From contig NZ_NIOF01000003.1 in NCBI RefSeq assembly GCF_002205645.1, forward strand, positions 248,001 through 312,000: a DNA stretch of 64,000 nt, read 5' to 3'. Below the pieces are notes generated by a model. That model ran no database searches and was not told the DNA's origin. It saw only the letters and a list, made by a program, of their open reading frames with translations. This DNA comes from Roseateles aquatilis (GTDB lineage: Bacteria > Pseudomonadota > Gammaproteobacteria > Burkholderiales > Burkholderiaceae_C). Made by a program: the position numbers and the translations under genes. Shown here in pieces: positions 54,025 to 63,800 of this stretch. Numbering within the stretch: the first letter of the stretch is position 1; each line of letters starts with the position of its first letter.

Positions 54025-56145
54025 ATGGCTGAACGAAAAGATTCTGAACAGGCCAAGTCCCAGTCGCTGGAGGCCAACTCGCCTAGCGCGTCGACTCCTC
54101 CGTCGCCGGATCACAGGCATGTGAAGGGCGAGAAGCATGACCACGGAAGCGAGGCCTCCGAAGACCATGGCGATCACGATCATGGCCATGAGGGCGGCAT
54201 CTTCGGCAGCAACACGGAGCTGATCTTCTCGCTGCTGTGCGGTGCGCTGTTGTTGGCGGGGTGGCTGCTCGGCAAATATCAAGTGCTCTCGTCCACGCTG
54301 GAGACGAGCCTGTACGTGGCGGCCTACGTCTTCGGCGGCTTCTTCACGCTGCGCGAGGCGGTGGAGAATATTCGTAAGCGGCGCTTCGAGATCGACACGC
54401 TGATGCTCGTTGCCGCAGCCGGCGCGGCCGCGCTCGGCGAGTGGGCTGAAGGCGCCTTGCTGTTGTTCCTCTTCAGTCTGGGGCATTCGCTCGAGCATTA
54501 CGCGATGGGCCGCGCACGACGTGCGATCGAGGCGTTGTCCAAGCTGGCGCCAGAAACCGCGCTTCGCAAGCGTGACGGCACCACGCAAGAGGTGCCAATC
54601 GCTGAACTGGAGCCCGGTGACATCGTGGTGATTAAGCCCAACGAGCGCATGCCGGCCGACGGCTTTGTGATCACGGGCAAGTCCAGCGTGAACCAGGCGC
54701 CTGTCACCGGGGAGAGTATTCCCGTGGACAAGCAGCCCGTGGAGGACGCGCAGCAGGCGCTTGCCGCTTTCGACCGCGTCGCGGCAACGAGTCGCGTGTT
54801 TGCGGGCACGATCAACGGCTCCGGATCACTGGAGGTGATGGTCGCCAAGCGATCCACCGAGTCCACCATGGCACGCGTCGTGAAGATGGTGACCGAGGCG
54901 CAGCAGCAGCAGTCCCCCACCCAGTCTTTCACGGCGAAGTTCGAACGCATCTTCGTGCCGACCGTGCTGGGCTTCGTCGGCGCGCTCTTGTTCGCAGGCT
55001 TCATCATCGACGAGCCCTTCAGTGCGACGTTCTACCGTGCCATGGCAGTGTTGGTGGCTGCTAGCCCATGCGCGCTTGCCATCTCGGTCCCGAGCGCCGT
55101 CCTGAGCGGCGTTGCTCGGGCGGCGCGTGGCGGGGTTCTCATCAAGGGCGGCGCGCCGCTGGAAAACTTGGGGGTCTTGACCGCGATCGCGTTCGACAAG
55201 ACAGGCACGCTCACGGAAGGCAAACCCAAGCTTGTGGATGTCCAGGCTGCGCCTGGCGTGGAGCAGGATGAACTGCTGGCCGTGGCACTGGCCATCGAGA
55301 GCCACAGCGATCACCCGCTGGCAGCCGCCATCGTGTCTGGCGCGAAGGAACGGATGCAGGGAACTGCTCAGGCCCTGAGTGCCGAAGATGTTCACAGCGT
55401 CACCGGCAAGGGCGTCAAGGGACGCATTGGCGCCGACGACGTGTGGATCGGCAAGGCCAAGCTCTTCGTGGAAGATGTGGGTGGCCTCCCGCCGGAGGTT
55501 TCCAGCATCGATCAGCACCTGATCGAGAAGGGCCGCACGACCATGATCGTCAAGCGAGGCCAGCGCTTCCTGGGCGTCATTGGCGTCATGGACACGCCTC
55601 GCCCGGCCGCCGCGGACGTCATGAGCAAGCTTCAAAAGCTTGGCGTCAAGGACCTGATCATGATCTCGGGGGACAACCAGCGGGTTGCCGACGCGGTGGC
55701 GAAGTCCGTCGGCCTGAGCGAGGCAAAGGGCGAGTTGATGCCGGACGACAAGGTCGGCTTCATCAAGCAGCTCAGCGCCAATGAGGGCAAGGTGGCGATG
55801 GTCGGGGACGGCGTCAACGATGCTCCGGCCATGGCCAGTGCAACGGTCGGGATTGCCATGGGCGCGGCCGGGTCGGACGTGGCGTTAGAGACGGCAGACG
55901 TGGCGTTGATGGCGGACGATCTCTCGAAGCTTCCGTTCGTGGTCGGACTGTCGCGCAGGGCGAGCGGCGTCATCAGGCAGAACCTGTGGGTCTCCCTGGG
56001 CGTCGTGGCGGTCTTGATTCCGGCCACGCTCTTCGGCTTGAATATCGGCACCGCGGTCCTGTTCCACGAGGGTTCCACCCTCATCGTGGTCATCAACGCG
56101 CTTCGCTTGCTCGCCTACGGCGACCAGAAGGCGTCGGACGCATGA
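54025..56145 (+). CDS. czcP: P-type metal ATPase, CzcP/PIB4-like
   Basis: A 706-residue P1B-type ATPase exporting divalent metal from the cytosol. It has no N-terminal CxxC metal-binding domain. Instead residues 28-58 are His-rich (HRHVKGEKHDHGSEASEDHG and on to HDHGHEGG). The membrane metal motif is Ser-Pro-Cys at 347-349 (ASPCALAIS). Phosphorylated Asp391 lies in FDKTGTLTEGKP, and the last helices carry FHEGSTLIVVINALRLLAYG. The SPC plus HEGS/GT pattern fits the CzcP/PIB4 group, which assists Czc in zinc, cobalt or cadmium export. GGAG lies six bases before the ATG; an upstream ATG (54001) lacks one. Confidence 0.92.
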   Translation: MAERKDSEQAKSQSLEANSPSASTPPSPDHRHVKGEKHDHGSEASEDHGDHDHGHEGGIFGSNTELIFSLLCGALLLAGWLLGKYQVLSSTLETSLYVAAYVFGGFFTLREAVENIRKRRFEIDTLMLVAAAGAAALGEWAEGALLLFLFSLGHSLEHYAMGRARRAIEALSKLAPETALRKRDGTTQEVPIAELEPGDIVVIKPNERMPADGFVITGKSSVNQAPVTGESIPVDKQPVEDAQQALAAFDRVAATSRVFAGTINGSGSLEVMVAKRSTESTMARVVKMVTEAQQQQSPTQSFTAKFERIFVPTVLGFVGALLFAGFIIDEPFSATFYRAMAVLVAASPCALAISVPSAVLSGVARAARGGVLIKGGAPLENLGVLTAIAFDKTGTLTEGKPKLVDVQAAPGVEQDELLAVALAIESHSDHPLAAAIVSGAKERMQGTAQALSAEDVHSVTGKGVKGRIGADDVWIGKAKLFVEDVGGLPPEVSSIDQHLIEKGRTTMIVKRGQRFLGVIGVMDTPRPAAADVMSKLQKLGVKDLIMISGDNQRVADAVAKSVGLSEAKGELMPDDKVGFIKQLSANEGKVAMVGDGVNDAPAMASATVGIAMGAAGSDVALETADVALMADDLSKLPFVVGLSRRASGVIRQNLWVSLGVVAVLIPATLFGLNIGTAVLFHEGSTLIVVINALRLLAYGDQKASDA

Positions 56146-56173
56146 GATCGACGAACAACAACGAGATCCGCTC

Positions 56174-56860
56174 ATGAAACTTTTGATCGTCGAGGACGAG
56201 GAAAAGGCCGCTGAGTACCTTCGCAAGGGGCTCACCGAAGAAGGCTACTCCGTGGAGGTCGCCCACAACGGCGTCGACGGACTGCACATGGCCTCGGTCA
56301 ACAACTACGACTTGCTTATCCTTGACGGGCAGTTGCCGGGCATCGATGGGCTCGCCATGCTGAGCGCGATCCGTCAGAGCAGCGATGTGCCCATCCTGAT
56401 GGTCACGGCCCGCTCACGCGTTGAAGATCGCGTCAAGGGCCTGCAAAGCGGCGCTGACGACTACCTCACCAAACCCTACGCGTTCTCCGAACTCGTGGCC
56501 CGGGTTCAGGTTCTCCTGCGCCGGCGCACGGGCGGTCGACAGGTGACCGAGGAGTCTGTGTACCGTGTGGCCGATCTGGAGGTGGATCCCATCCGTCGCA
56601 AGGTCAGCCGCGCTGGTCAGCGGATTGACCTCACCACCAAGGAGTTTGGTCTCCTCGCGCTGTTGATGCGTCGAAAAGGCGAGGTGCTGTCCAGAACAGA
56701 GATCGCGGAGCAGGTTTGGGACATGAACTTCGACAGTGACACCAATGTGGTTGAGGTGGCTATACGCCGACTGCGCGTGAAGATTGATCAGCCGTTCGAT
56801 CGGGCCCTGATCCACACCGTGCGTGGGATGGGGTACGTCATCGAAGACCGGCCCGCATGA
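56174..56860 (+). CDS. czcR: Heavy-metal response regulator CzcR
   Basis: A 228-residue OmpR/PhoB-family regulator. Receiver: MKLLIVEDEEKAAEYLRKGL, phosphoacceptor Asp51 in LLILDGQLPGIDGLAML, and conserved Thr/Ala and Lys in VTARSRVEDR and DDYLTKPYAFSELVARV. The C-terminal winged helix includes LTTKEFGLLALLMRRKGEVL and NVVEVAIRRLRVKID. It probably binds the 17-bp boxes seen at 43969, 44937 and 45512. Its stop overlaps the czcS ATG (ATGA), a usual arrangement for metal two-component pairs. Confidence 0.93.
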   Translation: MKLLIVEDEEKAAEYLRKGLTEEGYSVEVAHNGVDGLHMASVNNYDLLILDGQLPGIDGLAMLSAIRQSSDVPILMVTARSRVEDRVKGLQSGADDYLTKPYAFSELVARVQVLLRRRTGGRQVTEESVYRVADLEVDPIRRKVSRAGQRIDLTTKEFGLLALLMRRKGEVLSRTEIAEQVWDMNFDSDTNVVEVAIRRLRVKIDQPFDRALIHTVRGMGYVIEDRPA

Positions 56861-58200
56861 GCGTCGCCATGCATGCGGGAAGCCTTCGGGCACGGCTCCT
56901 TCGTCGACTTGCTCTGCAGTCCATGGCGGGGCTCGGCGTCGTCTGCGTGGCTGTCTATGTGGTGATCTTCCTGACGCTCGATCAGCGCCAGAACCAGACG
57001 CTGAACATGAAGCGCGAGGCCGTTGAGCATCTGCTCAAGGAAGGGCGTGGCGCACACGACCTGGACAGTGTTCGGCACCTGCTGAACGACTTCCTTGCTG
57101 GGCACGATGAGCTTACGCTGAGCGTGGCGGACAACTCGGGCCACATCTTTCTGCCACCGCAACGCGCGGCGAGCGCCGACGTCAAGGTCGAGCGATTCCC
57201 CGTGCCGCTCCCTCCCGATCTGGGCGGCGTAGGGACCGCGTCGCTAGCGTTCGACCAGAGCAAGGACAAGGAGCTGCTCCTGCGGCTCGCGTGGACGCTC
57301 GGTTTTGCAGCTGTCGGCGGCTCCCTGGTGCTCTCGGCGGCTGCAGCATTCGGGGTGAGGCGGGAGCTCGCGCCCCTTCGCGCGCTTGTCAGGCAGACCG
57401 CAGCTGTCCGCGCGGACCGTCTGGAGCTGCGACTCGACGGCCGTGATCAGGTGGAAGAGTTGCAGCCGCTCATCGCTCAGACGAACGACCTGCTCGATCG
57501 CCTCGCCATCGCCTACAGGCAGATGGAGTCGTTCAACGCAGACGTTGCGCATGAACTGAACAATCCGCTCTCTATCCTTATCAACAGCTGTGAATTTGCG
57601 CTGCGTCGTCCGCGCTCCCCGGAGGAGCTGAAGGAAACACTCACGTCCAACCTGGAGGAACTCAAGCGGATCGCTCGCATCGTCGCGGACATGCTTTTCC
57701 TCGCGAACGCACAGCGTGGTGCCCAGGCCAGCCGGGACGAGCTCACCGAACTTTCAGAACTCTTTGCAGAAGTGCTGGACTATCACGAGGCCGCGCTCAA
57801 TGACGCGGGACTGCGTGGTGTCGTCACGGGCCGTGCGCAGGTTCGCGTGGACGCGGCGCTACTTCAGCGCGCGATTTCGAATCTGATCGGCAACGCCAGG
57901 CGCTACGCGACACCGGGCACGGACGTCGTGGTCGAGATCGAGCCACGTGCCGTCGGAGAGGTCTATATCGGCGTGAGCAACCAGGGCGCGGAGATCCCGC
58001 CTGAACATCTCCCTAGACTCTTTGACCGCTTCTATCGCGTTGATCCGTCCCGTACAGGCGCCAGCAAGAATCACGGATTGGGGCTGTCCATCGTCGCCGC
58101 GATTGCTCGCATGCACGGTGGATGCGCGCTGGTGAGTTCCGAGGGTGGCGTCACGCGCGTGGGTTTCACGATCACGTCGCCCATCGCGGAGCAACGTTGA
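56857..58200 (+). CDS. czcS: Heavy-metal sensor histidine kinase CzcS
   Basis: A 447-residue two-helix membrane kinase partnering CzcR. Transmembrane segments lie near residues 20-45 and 145-170, with a periplasmic sensor of roughly 100 residues between them. A HAMP-like linker leads to the phosphorylated His232 in SFNADVAHELNNPLSILINS (the usual HELR/HELN type). The ATP-binding domain has NLIGNARRYATPG, then HLPRLFDRFYRVDPSRTGAS and NHGLGLSIVAAIARMHGG. It senses periplasmic metal in characterised relatives. Directly overlaps czcR. Confidence 0.93.
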   Translation: MSVAMHAGSLRARLLRRLALQSMAGLGVVCVAVYVVIFLTLDQRQNQTLNMKREAVEHLLKEGRGAHDLDSVRHLLNDFLAGHDELTLSVADNSGHIFLPPQRAASADVKVERFPVPLPPDLGGVGTASLAFDQSKDKELLLRLAWTLGFAAVGGSLVLSAAAAFGVRRELAPLRALVRQTAAVRADRLELRLDGRDQVEELQPLIAQTNDLLDRLAIAYRQMESFNADVAHELNNPLSILINSCEFALRRPRSPEELKETLTSNLEELKRIARIVADMLFLANAQRGAQASRDELTELSELFAEVLDYHEAALNDAGLRGVVTGRAQVRVDAALLQRAISNLIGNARRYATPGTDVVVEIEPRAVGEVYIGVSNQGAEIPPEHLPRLFDRFYRVDPSRTGASKNHGLGLSIVAAIARMHGGCALVSSEGGVTRVGFTITSPIAEQR

Positions 58201-58294
58201 TCATGCAACTCGTGGCATCGGGCTCGCACGCGGCGCCGCCGATCGCCTCCATTCACTACGAAAACCCGCGGCAACCTCTCGCTTGATCGATACA

Positions 58295-58687
58295 ATGTTG
58301 AAGACCGAAGACATGCAAGTGCGTGAAGGCTCCGAAGCTCCTGCGATTTCTCAGCGCGATGAGCTGGTGATGAAGGAAATGAAGGATTTGGACAAACTGA
58401 TCCTGGCGCTCCCAGCGGTACTTCACTTCAGCAAAGTTCAGACGCTCAAGCGGCAAGCGGATGAACTGCAGCCACGCAGCGCGGCGTTGATGTTGGCGTT
58501 GCATCTGAACCGGCCCCCTTCGGAAATGGTGGTCTCGTCCAGTGACCTTTTGACATCCATTCGCCAGCTTGCCCAACTGGCGTCAAAGTCCCGGTTGTCC
58601 CAGAACGGGCAACTCACCGTGAAGCTCCTCGTGGACTTGGCTGCGCGACTGCATGCAGACTTGATCCGGATGAACGCTGTTGCTTGA
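58295..58687 (+). CDS. Hypothetical protein after czcS
   Basis: A 130-residue soluble, mostly helical protein: EAPAISQRDELVMKEMKDLD, LPAVLHFSKVQTLKRQADEL, SSSDLLTSIRQLAQLASKSR and VKLLVDLAARLHADLIRMNA. It has no signal peptide, cysteine or metal-binding motif. The ATG at 58295 is chosen because frames open further upstream overlap czcS. The family is unknown to me. It lies between the two-component genes and the DmeR-like repressor, so a role in metal response is only suggested by position. Confidence 0.55.
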   Translation: MLKTEDMQVREGSEAPAISQRDELVMKEMKDLDKLILALPAVLHFSKVQTLKRQADELQPRSAALMLALHLNRPPSEMVVSSSDLLTSIRQLAQLASKSRLSQNGQLTVKLLVDLAARLHADLIRMNAVA

Positions 58688-58792
58688 AAAGGATGGAAAA
58701 CGGCTCCCGCTGGCATCTACGAGATCAGAGGAGATGCCCCATTTCATGCACCTTTCCGCAAGACAGCCATCGCTTTTCGAGCGGTCCTCGCC

Positions 58793-58810
58793 TATCCTGG
58801 TGGTAGGATA
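58793..58810. promoter_or_regulatory. Palindromic operator overlapping the ribosome-binding site of the DmeR-like gene
   Basis: TATCCTGGTGGTAGGATA has 6-bp inverted arms (TATCCT/AGGATA). It ends six bases before the ATG of the CsoR/RcnR-family repressor and contains its ribosome-binding site (AGGATA). RcnR/DmeR-type repressors bind G/C-centred inverted repeats in their own promoters, so autorepression is likely. Confidence 0.6.
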
Positions 58811-58815
58811 AAAAA

Positions 58816-59097
58816 ATGTCGCACGGGCACTCGCATACCGGTCACCCGAAGATCATCAATCGCCTCAAGCGCGCCAACGGTCATCTTGCCAACGTGATCG
58901 CATCGCTTGAGGCGGGAGCTTCGTGTGTCGAGGTATCTCAGCAGCTTCAGGCGGTTGAAGGCGCCATCACTTCGGCGAAGAAGGCCCTGATCCATGAACA
59001 CCTGGAGAACTGCCTGCTCGGAAGTGCGCGACACGATGATCACGTCCCAACGGACGAGGTCCTCGACGAACTCAAGAGAATCACCAAGTACCTCTGA
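58816..59097 (+). CDS. Metal-sensing repressor, CsoR/RcnR family (DmeR-like)
   Basis: A 93-residue four-helix DNA-binding protein: INRLKRANGHLANVIASLEA, SCVEVSQQLQAVEGAITSAK, KALIHEHLENCLLGSARHDD and a C-terminal EVLDELKRITKYL. Metal ligands can be read as Cys37, His62 and Cys66 with the spacing of CsoR, plus an N-terminal His run (MSHGHSHTGH) like RcnR and DmeR that adds a further ligand. This fits a nickel or cobalt sensor of the DmeR type better than a copper sensor, but the metal cannot be fixed from sequence. It probably controls the following efflux genes. Confidence 0.9.
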   Translation: MSHGHSHTGHPKIINRLKRANGHLANVIASLEAGASCVEVSQQLQAVEGAITSAKKALIHEHLENCLLGSARHDDHVPTDEVLDELKRITKYL

Positions 59098-59141
59098 TAC
59101 CCGCTGAATTTCCTCTGACTCAGCACTGAACACCATCCGCC

Positions 59142-59618
59142 ATGAAGCGTTCCACCCACACCATGCCAGCGCCGCGCCCCCGCGGCGAGTGGGCATCGTG
59201 CATGTGGGTGTTGCGTTTGATGCTCGTGCTGGTGCTCATCACCGACCAGGTGGGGGCGCCTCTGCATCAGCACCATCACGATTCCGGCGTGGATGCGCTG
59301 TGGTCCAGGGCTACTGCATACAGTCACGACGATGACCTGACGGTGCATGCGGAGGAAAGCGAGAGGCCCAGCACGCTCGGCCACGCCACGTTGGCGGTGC
59401 GCCCCGCAGGGGAGACCGCCAGTGTTGCGGTCGTTGCCGATCCCGCCCGGGACTTCGCGACTGTTGCGTACATCTCCGGCCTCTGGGCCGCGCTTGCGCT
59501 GGTGGCGCAAGCGGACGACTCCGGGGTCGGCCCGGATTTCCCCTCCTGGCGATCTCCGCCGCTCCCCAGCTACCGCAGCCTGCCACCCGCCGGCCGCGCG
59601 CCCCCGCTCCACGCCTGA
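59142..59618 (+). CDS. Small exported or membrane protein of the metal island
   Basis: A 158-residue protein with an N-terminal hydrophobic helix (CMWVLRLMLVLVLITDQVGA) followed by PLHQHHHDSGVDALWSRATA, a His cluster that could bind metal at the periplasmic face. A second weak hydrophobic stretch is VAYISGLWAALALVAQA, and the end is Pro/Arg-rich. It is similar in layout to the CzcI-type proteins found ahead of RND operons, but lacks their CxxC, so I leave it unnamed. It lies between the repressor and the second RND adaptor. Confidence 0.6.
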   Translation: MKRSTHTMPAPRPRGEWASCMWVLRLMLVLVLITDQVGAPLHQHHHDSGVDALWSRATAYSHDDDLTVHAEESERPSTLGHATLAVRPAGETASVAVVADPARDFATVAYISGLWAALALVAQADDSGVGPDFPSWRSPPLPSYRSLPPAGRAPPLHA

Positions 59619-59721
59619 AAGCCCTTGCCGCGCGTGAGGAGTGATCGACTGATCGCTCGCCCAGCTGTGGCAATTCCCCTTTCACGGTTGGTCTCGCCAT
59701 CGCGAGCAGCCGCACGCATTC

Positions 59722-60891
59722 GTGGAGCCCTTCATGTCCGACGCTCTTCCTTCGAGCACGTCCCTACACGGCCGTGGCCGCCTTCTGCTGGCCTGCGCAG
59801 TTCTTCTTGCCTCCTATTCCTTTTGGATGCCCGCTCACGCGGTTGATCGCGCCGCCGCCTTCACCGTTTCCGCAGCGCAGATGCAGGCGCTGGGAATCCA
59901 GGTTCAACGCCTGGGTGGCCAGACCGACGTCGCGGGCCTCACCTATCCAGCGCGCGTGGCCCTGCCACCGAAGCAGCAACAAGTCGTCTCCTCTCCGCTG
60001 ACCGGCGTCGTGGACCAGTTGCTTGTCTCCGAGAACGAGACCGTGAAAGCGGGCCAGCCGGTTGTGCGTCTGCTCAGTCCGGAACTGGGTGAGCTGCAGC
60101 TCAAGCTGATGGAAGCATCGACCCGGCAATCACTGGCCGACAAGACGCTGACCCGGGAGCGCCAGCTGTTCTCGGAAGGCATCATTCCCGAGCGACGCGT
60201 GCAGGAGGCTGAAGCCAACGCGCTCGAAGCCCGTGCGCGTCGTCAGCAGTCCGAGGCCGCGTTGCGCCTGGCCGGTCTCGACGACAGCACGATTCGCAAG
60301 CTCGCGGCTGGCGGTTCCGCCACCGAGTCCGCCATCACGTTGCGGGCACGCGCCGGCGGGGTCGTGACCGAGCTGACTGCCAAGCCTGGCTTGCGCGTGC
60401 AGCAGGCTGAGTCGCTGATGCAGATCGCGGACACGCGAGCGCTGTGGCTCGACATCCAGGTGCCGATCGCACGTCAGGCCGAAGTGGCCACCACCAAGGG
60501 CGCCGCCGTCTCCGTCGTCGGGCGCGATGCCATCCAAGCCACTGTTCTGAGCTCGGGAACAGGCGTTGGAGATGGACAGACCTTCGTGCTCCGCGCTGAG
60601 GTTCGGCAAGGTGGGCAGACCCTGCGACCGGGCGAGTTCGTGCAGGTCCGACTTCCCTTCGCAGCAGCAGATGGGTGGGCGGTTCCGCTGTCCGCCGTCG
60701 CGCGGGACGACAACAAGGCATACGTCTTCGTGCGGACCAAGGAAGGTTTCGTTGCGCAGCCTGTGGTGATCCTTGCCACGGGTGGCACGACTCTGCGCGT
60801 CAAGGGAGCCCTCCAAGCGGGTCAGCAGATCGCCGTGACCTCGGTCATCGCGCTCAAGGCCGCTTGGCAGGGCAAGGGCGGAGGCGACTGA
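59722..60891 (+). CDS. RND efflux periplasmic adaptor subunit (second pump)
   Basis: A 389-residue membrane-fusion protein with an export signal (GRGRLLLACAVLLASYSFWM to PAHA). The adaptor domains are clear: VSSPLTGVVDQLLVSENETV (barrel-sandwich), a coiled-coil hairpin SLADKTLTRERQLFSEGIIP, then TLRARAGGVVTELTAKPGLR and the beta-barrel WLDIQVPIARQAEVATTKGA. It is shorter than CzcB and lacks the His-rich region. One base separates it from the next RND gene. No outer-membrane partner gene lies in the window, so it may share CzcC or have one beyond the right edge. Confidence 0.92.
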   Translation: MEPFMSDALPSSTSLHGRGRLLLACAVLLASYSFWMPAHAVDRAAAFTVSAAQMQALGIQVQRLGGQTDVAGLTYPARVALPPKQQQVVSSPLTGVVDQLLVSENETVKAGQPVVRLLSPELGELQLKLMEASTRQSLADKTLTRERQLFSEGIIPERRVQEAEANALEARARRQQSEAALRLAGLDDSTIRKLAAGGSATESAITLRARAGGVVTELTAKPGLRVQQAESLMQIADTRALWLDIQVPIARQAEVATTKGAAVSVVGRDAIQATVLSSGTGVGDGQTFVLRAEVRQGGQTLRPGEFVQVRLPFAAADGWAVPLSAVARDDNKAYVFVRTKEGFVAQPVVILATGGTTLRVKGALQAGQQIAVTSVIALKAAWQGKGGGD

Positions 60892-60892
60892 C

Positions 60893-63800
60893 ATGCTCAC
60901 CCGACTCATTCAATTTGCGCTCTCCCAGCGGCTCTTTGTGCTGCTGGCCGGGGTGTTGCTTGCGGGCGCCGGATGGTTCGCGTTCAAGAACCTGCCGATT
61001 GATGCCTTCCCCGACGTGTCAAGCACGCAGGTGAAGGTGATCATGAAGGCGCCCGGCATGACGCCTGAGGAGATCGAGACTCGCATCGCAGTGCCGATCG
61101 AGGTCGAGATGCTCGGCATCCCGAAGCAGCGGATCCTTCGTTCCGTTTCCAAATACGGCATCGTCGACGTGACGGTGGACTTCCAGGACGGCACCGACAT
61201 CTTCTGGGCTCGCCAGCAGGTCTCAGAGCGCCTGGCCAACATCAGCGGCGATCTGCCAAGCGGCATCAGCGGCGGCATGGCCCCGATCACGACGCCCCTC
61301 GGCGAGATGTACATGTTCACGGTCGAGGCACCGGACATGACGCTCGAAGAGCGGCGCAACGTGCTGGACTGGGTCATCCGTCCTGCGCTGCGCGCGGTGC
61401 CCGGCGTAGCCGACGTCAACGCACTCGGCGGCAAGGTGCACAGCTTCGAAGTGGTTCCTGATCCCGTCAAGCTTGCTGCCGTCGGGCTGTCCACCGCAGA
61501 CGTCGCCAAGGCCATCGAGGTGAACAACCGCAATGACGGCGCTGGCCGACTGGGCGAAGGCGATGAGGTGCTGCTGGTCCGAACGGAAGGCAGCATCAAG
61601 ACGCAGGACGATCTGCGCGCCATCGTGGTCAAGTCCGACAAAGGATTGGCAGTCCGGCTCGGGGACGTAGCCATCGTGCGCAACGGTTCCGTGACGCGAT
61701 ACGGCGTCGTCACCCAGAACGGCAAGGCCGAGGCGGTTCAGGGCCTGGTGCTGGGTCTGGCTGGTGCCAACGCACAGAAGGTCGTCGAAGGCGTGACCGC
61801 CAAGTTGGACGAACTCAAACCGACCTTGCCCAAGGGCGTGAAGGTCAAGGTCTTCTACAACCGGGCGGATCTCGTCTCCAAGGCGGTTGGCACGGTCTCG
61901 AAGGCGTTGCTGGAAGCCACGCTGCTCGTGCTTGTGTTGCTGGGCGCGTTTCTCGGCAATGTGCGAGCCGCCGTGGTCGTAGCGCTGGTCCTGCCGCTTT
62001 CGGCGTTGTCGACGTTCCTGCTCATGCGCTACGCCGGCATGTCGGCCAACCTGATGAGCTTGGGTGGTCTCGCCATCGCGCTGGGCATGCTGGTGGACGC
62101 CGCCGTCGTCGTGGTCGAGAACGTCGTGCAGCACATGGGGCACGACAAGGGGTCATCGAAACTTCCGAAGCTTCACGTCATCTTCCGCGCAGTGCGGGAG
62201 GTGGCCGCTCCGGTGTCGGCGGGCATCCTGATCATCGTGGTGGTGTTCCTGCCGCTCCTGACGCTGCAGGGACTGGAAGGCAAGTTCTTCGTGCCGGTGG
62301 CCATGACGATCGTGTTCGCCTTGGCCAGCTCGCTGGTGTTGTCCCTGACGATCATCCCCGTGCTGTCGTCCTTCCTGCTGAAGAAGGTGGCGCACGAGGA
62401 CCCGTGGCTGCCGCGCAAGCTCCTCAAGGCCTATGAGCCGGTGCTCGACTTCGCACTGCGCCGCTCCAAGGTGGTCTATGCCGTCGCCGGCGCCCTGCTG
62501 GTGATTGCCGCCGGCGTCTACATGATGGTCGGCAAGACCTTCATGCCGGCCATGGATGAAGGCGACATCATTGTCGGCATCGAGAAGCTGCCTTCGGTGA
62601 GCCTGGAGCAGACGGCCGCACTCGATCTGAAGATCCAACAGGCGTTGATGAAGGACATTCCCGATGTCACCGGTGTGGTGGCTAGAGCGGGTTCGGACGA
62701 GATCGGTCTGGATCCGATGGGACTGAACCAGACCGACACCTTCCTGATCCTGAAGCCGCGCGCCGATTGGCAGGTGAAGAACAAGGGCGAGCTGATCGAG
62801 AAGATCCGCAAGGTGCTCGATCAACTGCCTGGGATCAGCTACAGCTTCACGCAGCCGATCGACATGCGCGTTTCCGAGATGATCATCGGCGTTCGTGGCG
62901 ATCTGGCAATCAAGGTCTTTGGTCCGGACCTGGACAAGCTCAACGAGTTCGCCGCGCAGATCGAGACGGTGATGAAGCAGGTCCCGGGCAACCAGGACGT
63001 GTACACCGTGCAGAACGACGGCGTGCAGTACCTGCGTGTGGTGGTGGATCGGCTGGCCGCGGGACGGTATGGCCTGTCAGTGGAGGATGTCCAAGACGCG
63101 CTTCGCGTGCAGATCGAAGGTCAACGCGCGGGTACCGTCATCGACGGCACGCGTCGCATTCCGATCGTGCTGCGTGGACCGGACAGCGTGAAGGTCTCTC
63201 CGGCGGAGTTCGCGGCCCTGACGCTCACCGGTGCGGGCGGCCAGGCGGTCCCCCTGCAAGAGGTGGCAAGGCTGGAGCGCGAAAGCGGTCCCGTGAAGAT
63301 CGACCGCGAAATGGGAAGCCGTTACAGCGTGGTCATCGCCAACGTCGCGGGTCGCGATCTGGTCGGCTTTGTGGAGGAGGCCAAGGTCAAGGTCGCCGAG
63401 GCAGTGAAGTTGCCCACCGGCTATCGCGTCACCTGGGGCGGCCAGTTCGAGAACCAGCAACGCGCGGCCGAGCGGCTGACCCTGGTGGTGCCGCTCGCAC
63501 TCGGCGTGATCTTCATCATCCTGTTCACGACCTTCGGCTCGGTGCGACAAGCGCTTCTTGTGCTGTCGAACGTGCCCTTCGCGATGGTGGGTGGCATCGT
63601 CGCGCTGTGGGCGACAGGAGAGTACCTGTCGGTGCCCGCATCGGTCGGCTTCATTGCGCTGCTTGGCATCGCGGTGCTCAACGGGGTCGTGCTGGTGACC
63701 TACTTCAATCAGCTGCGCGCCGCCGGCATGTCACTGCTCGACTGCGTGACGCAAGGCGCGAAACGGCGGCTGCGACCCGTGTGCATGACTGCGCTGATCA

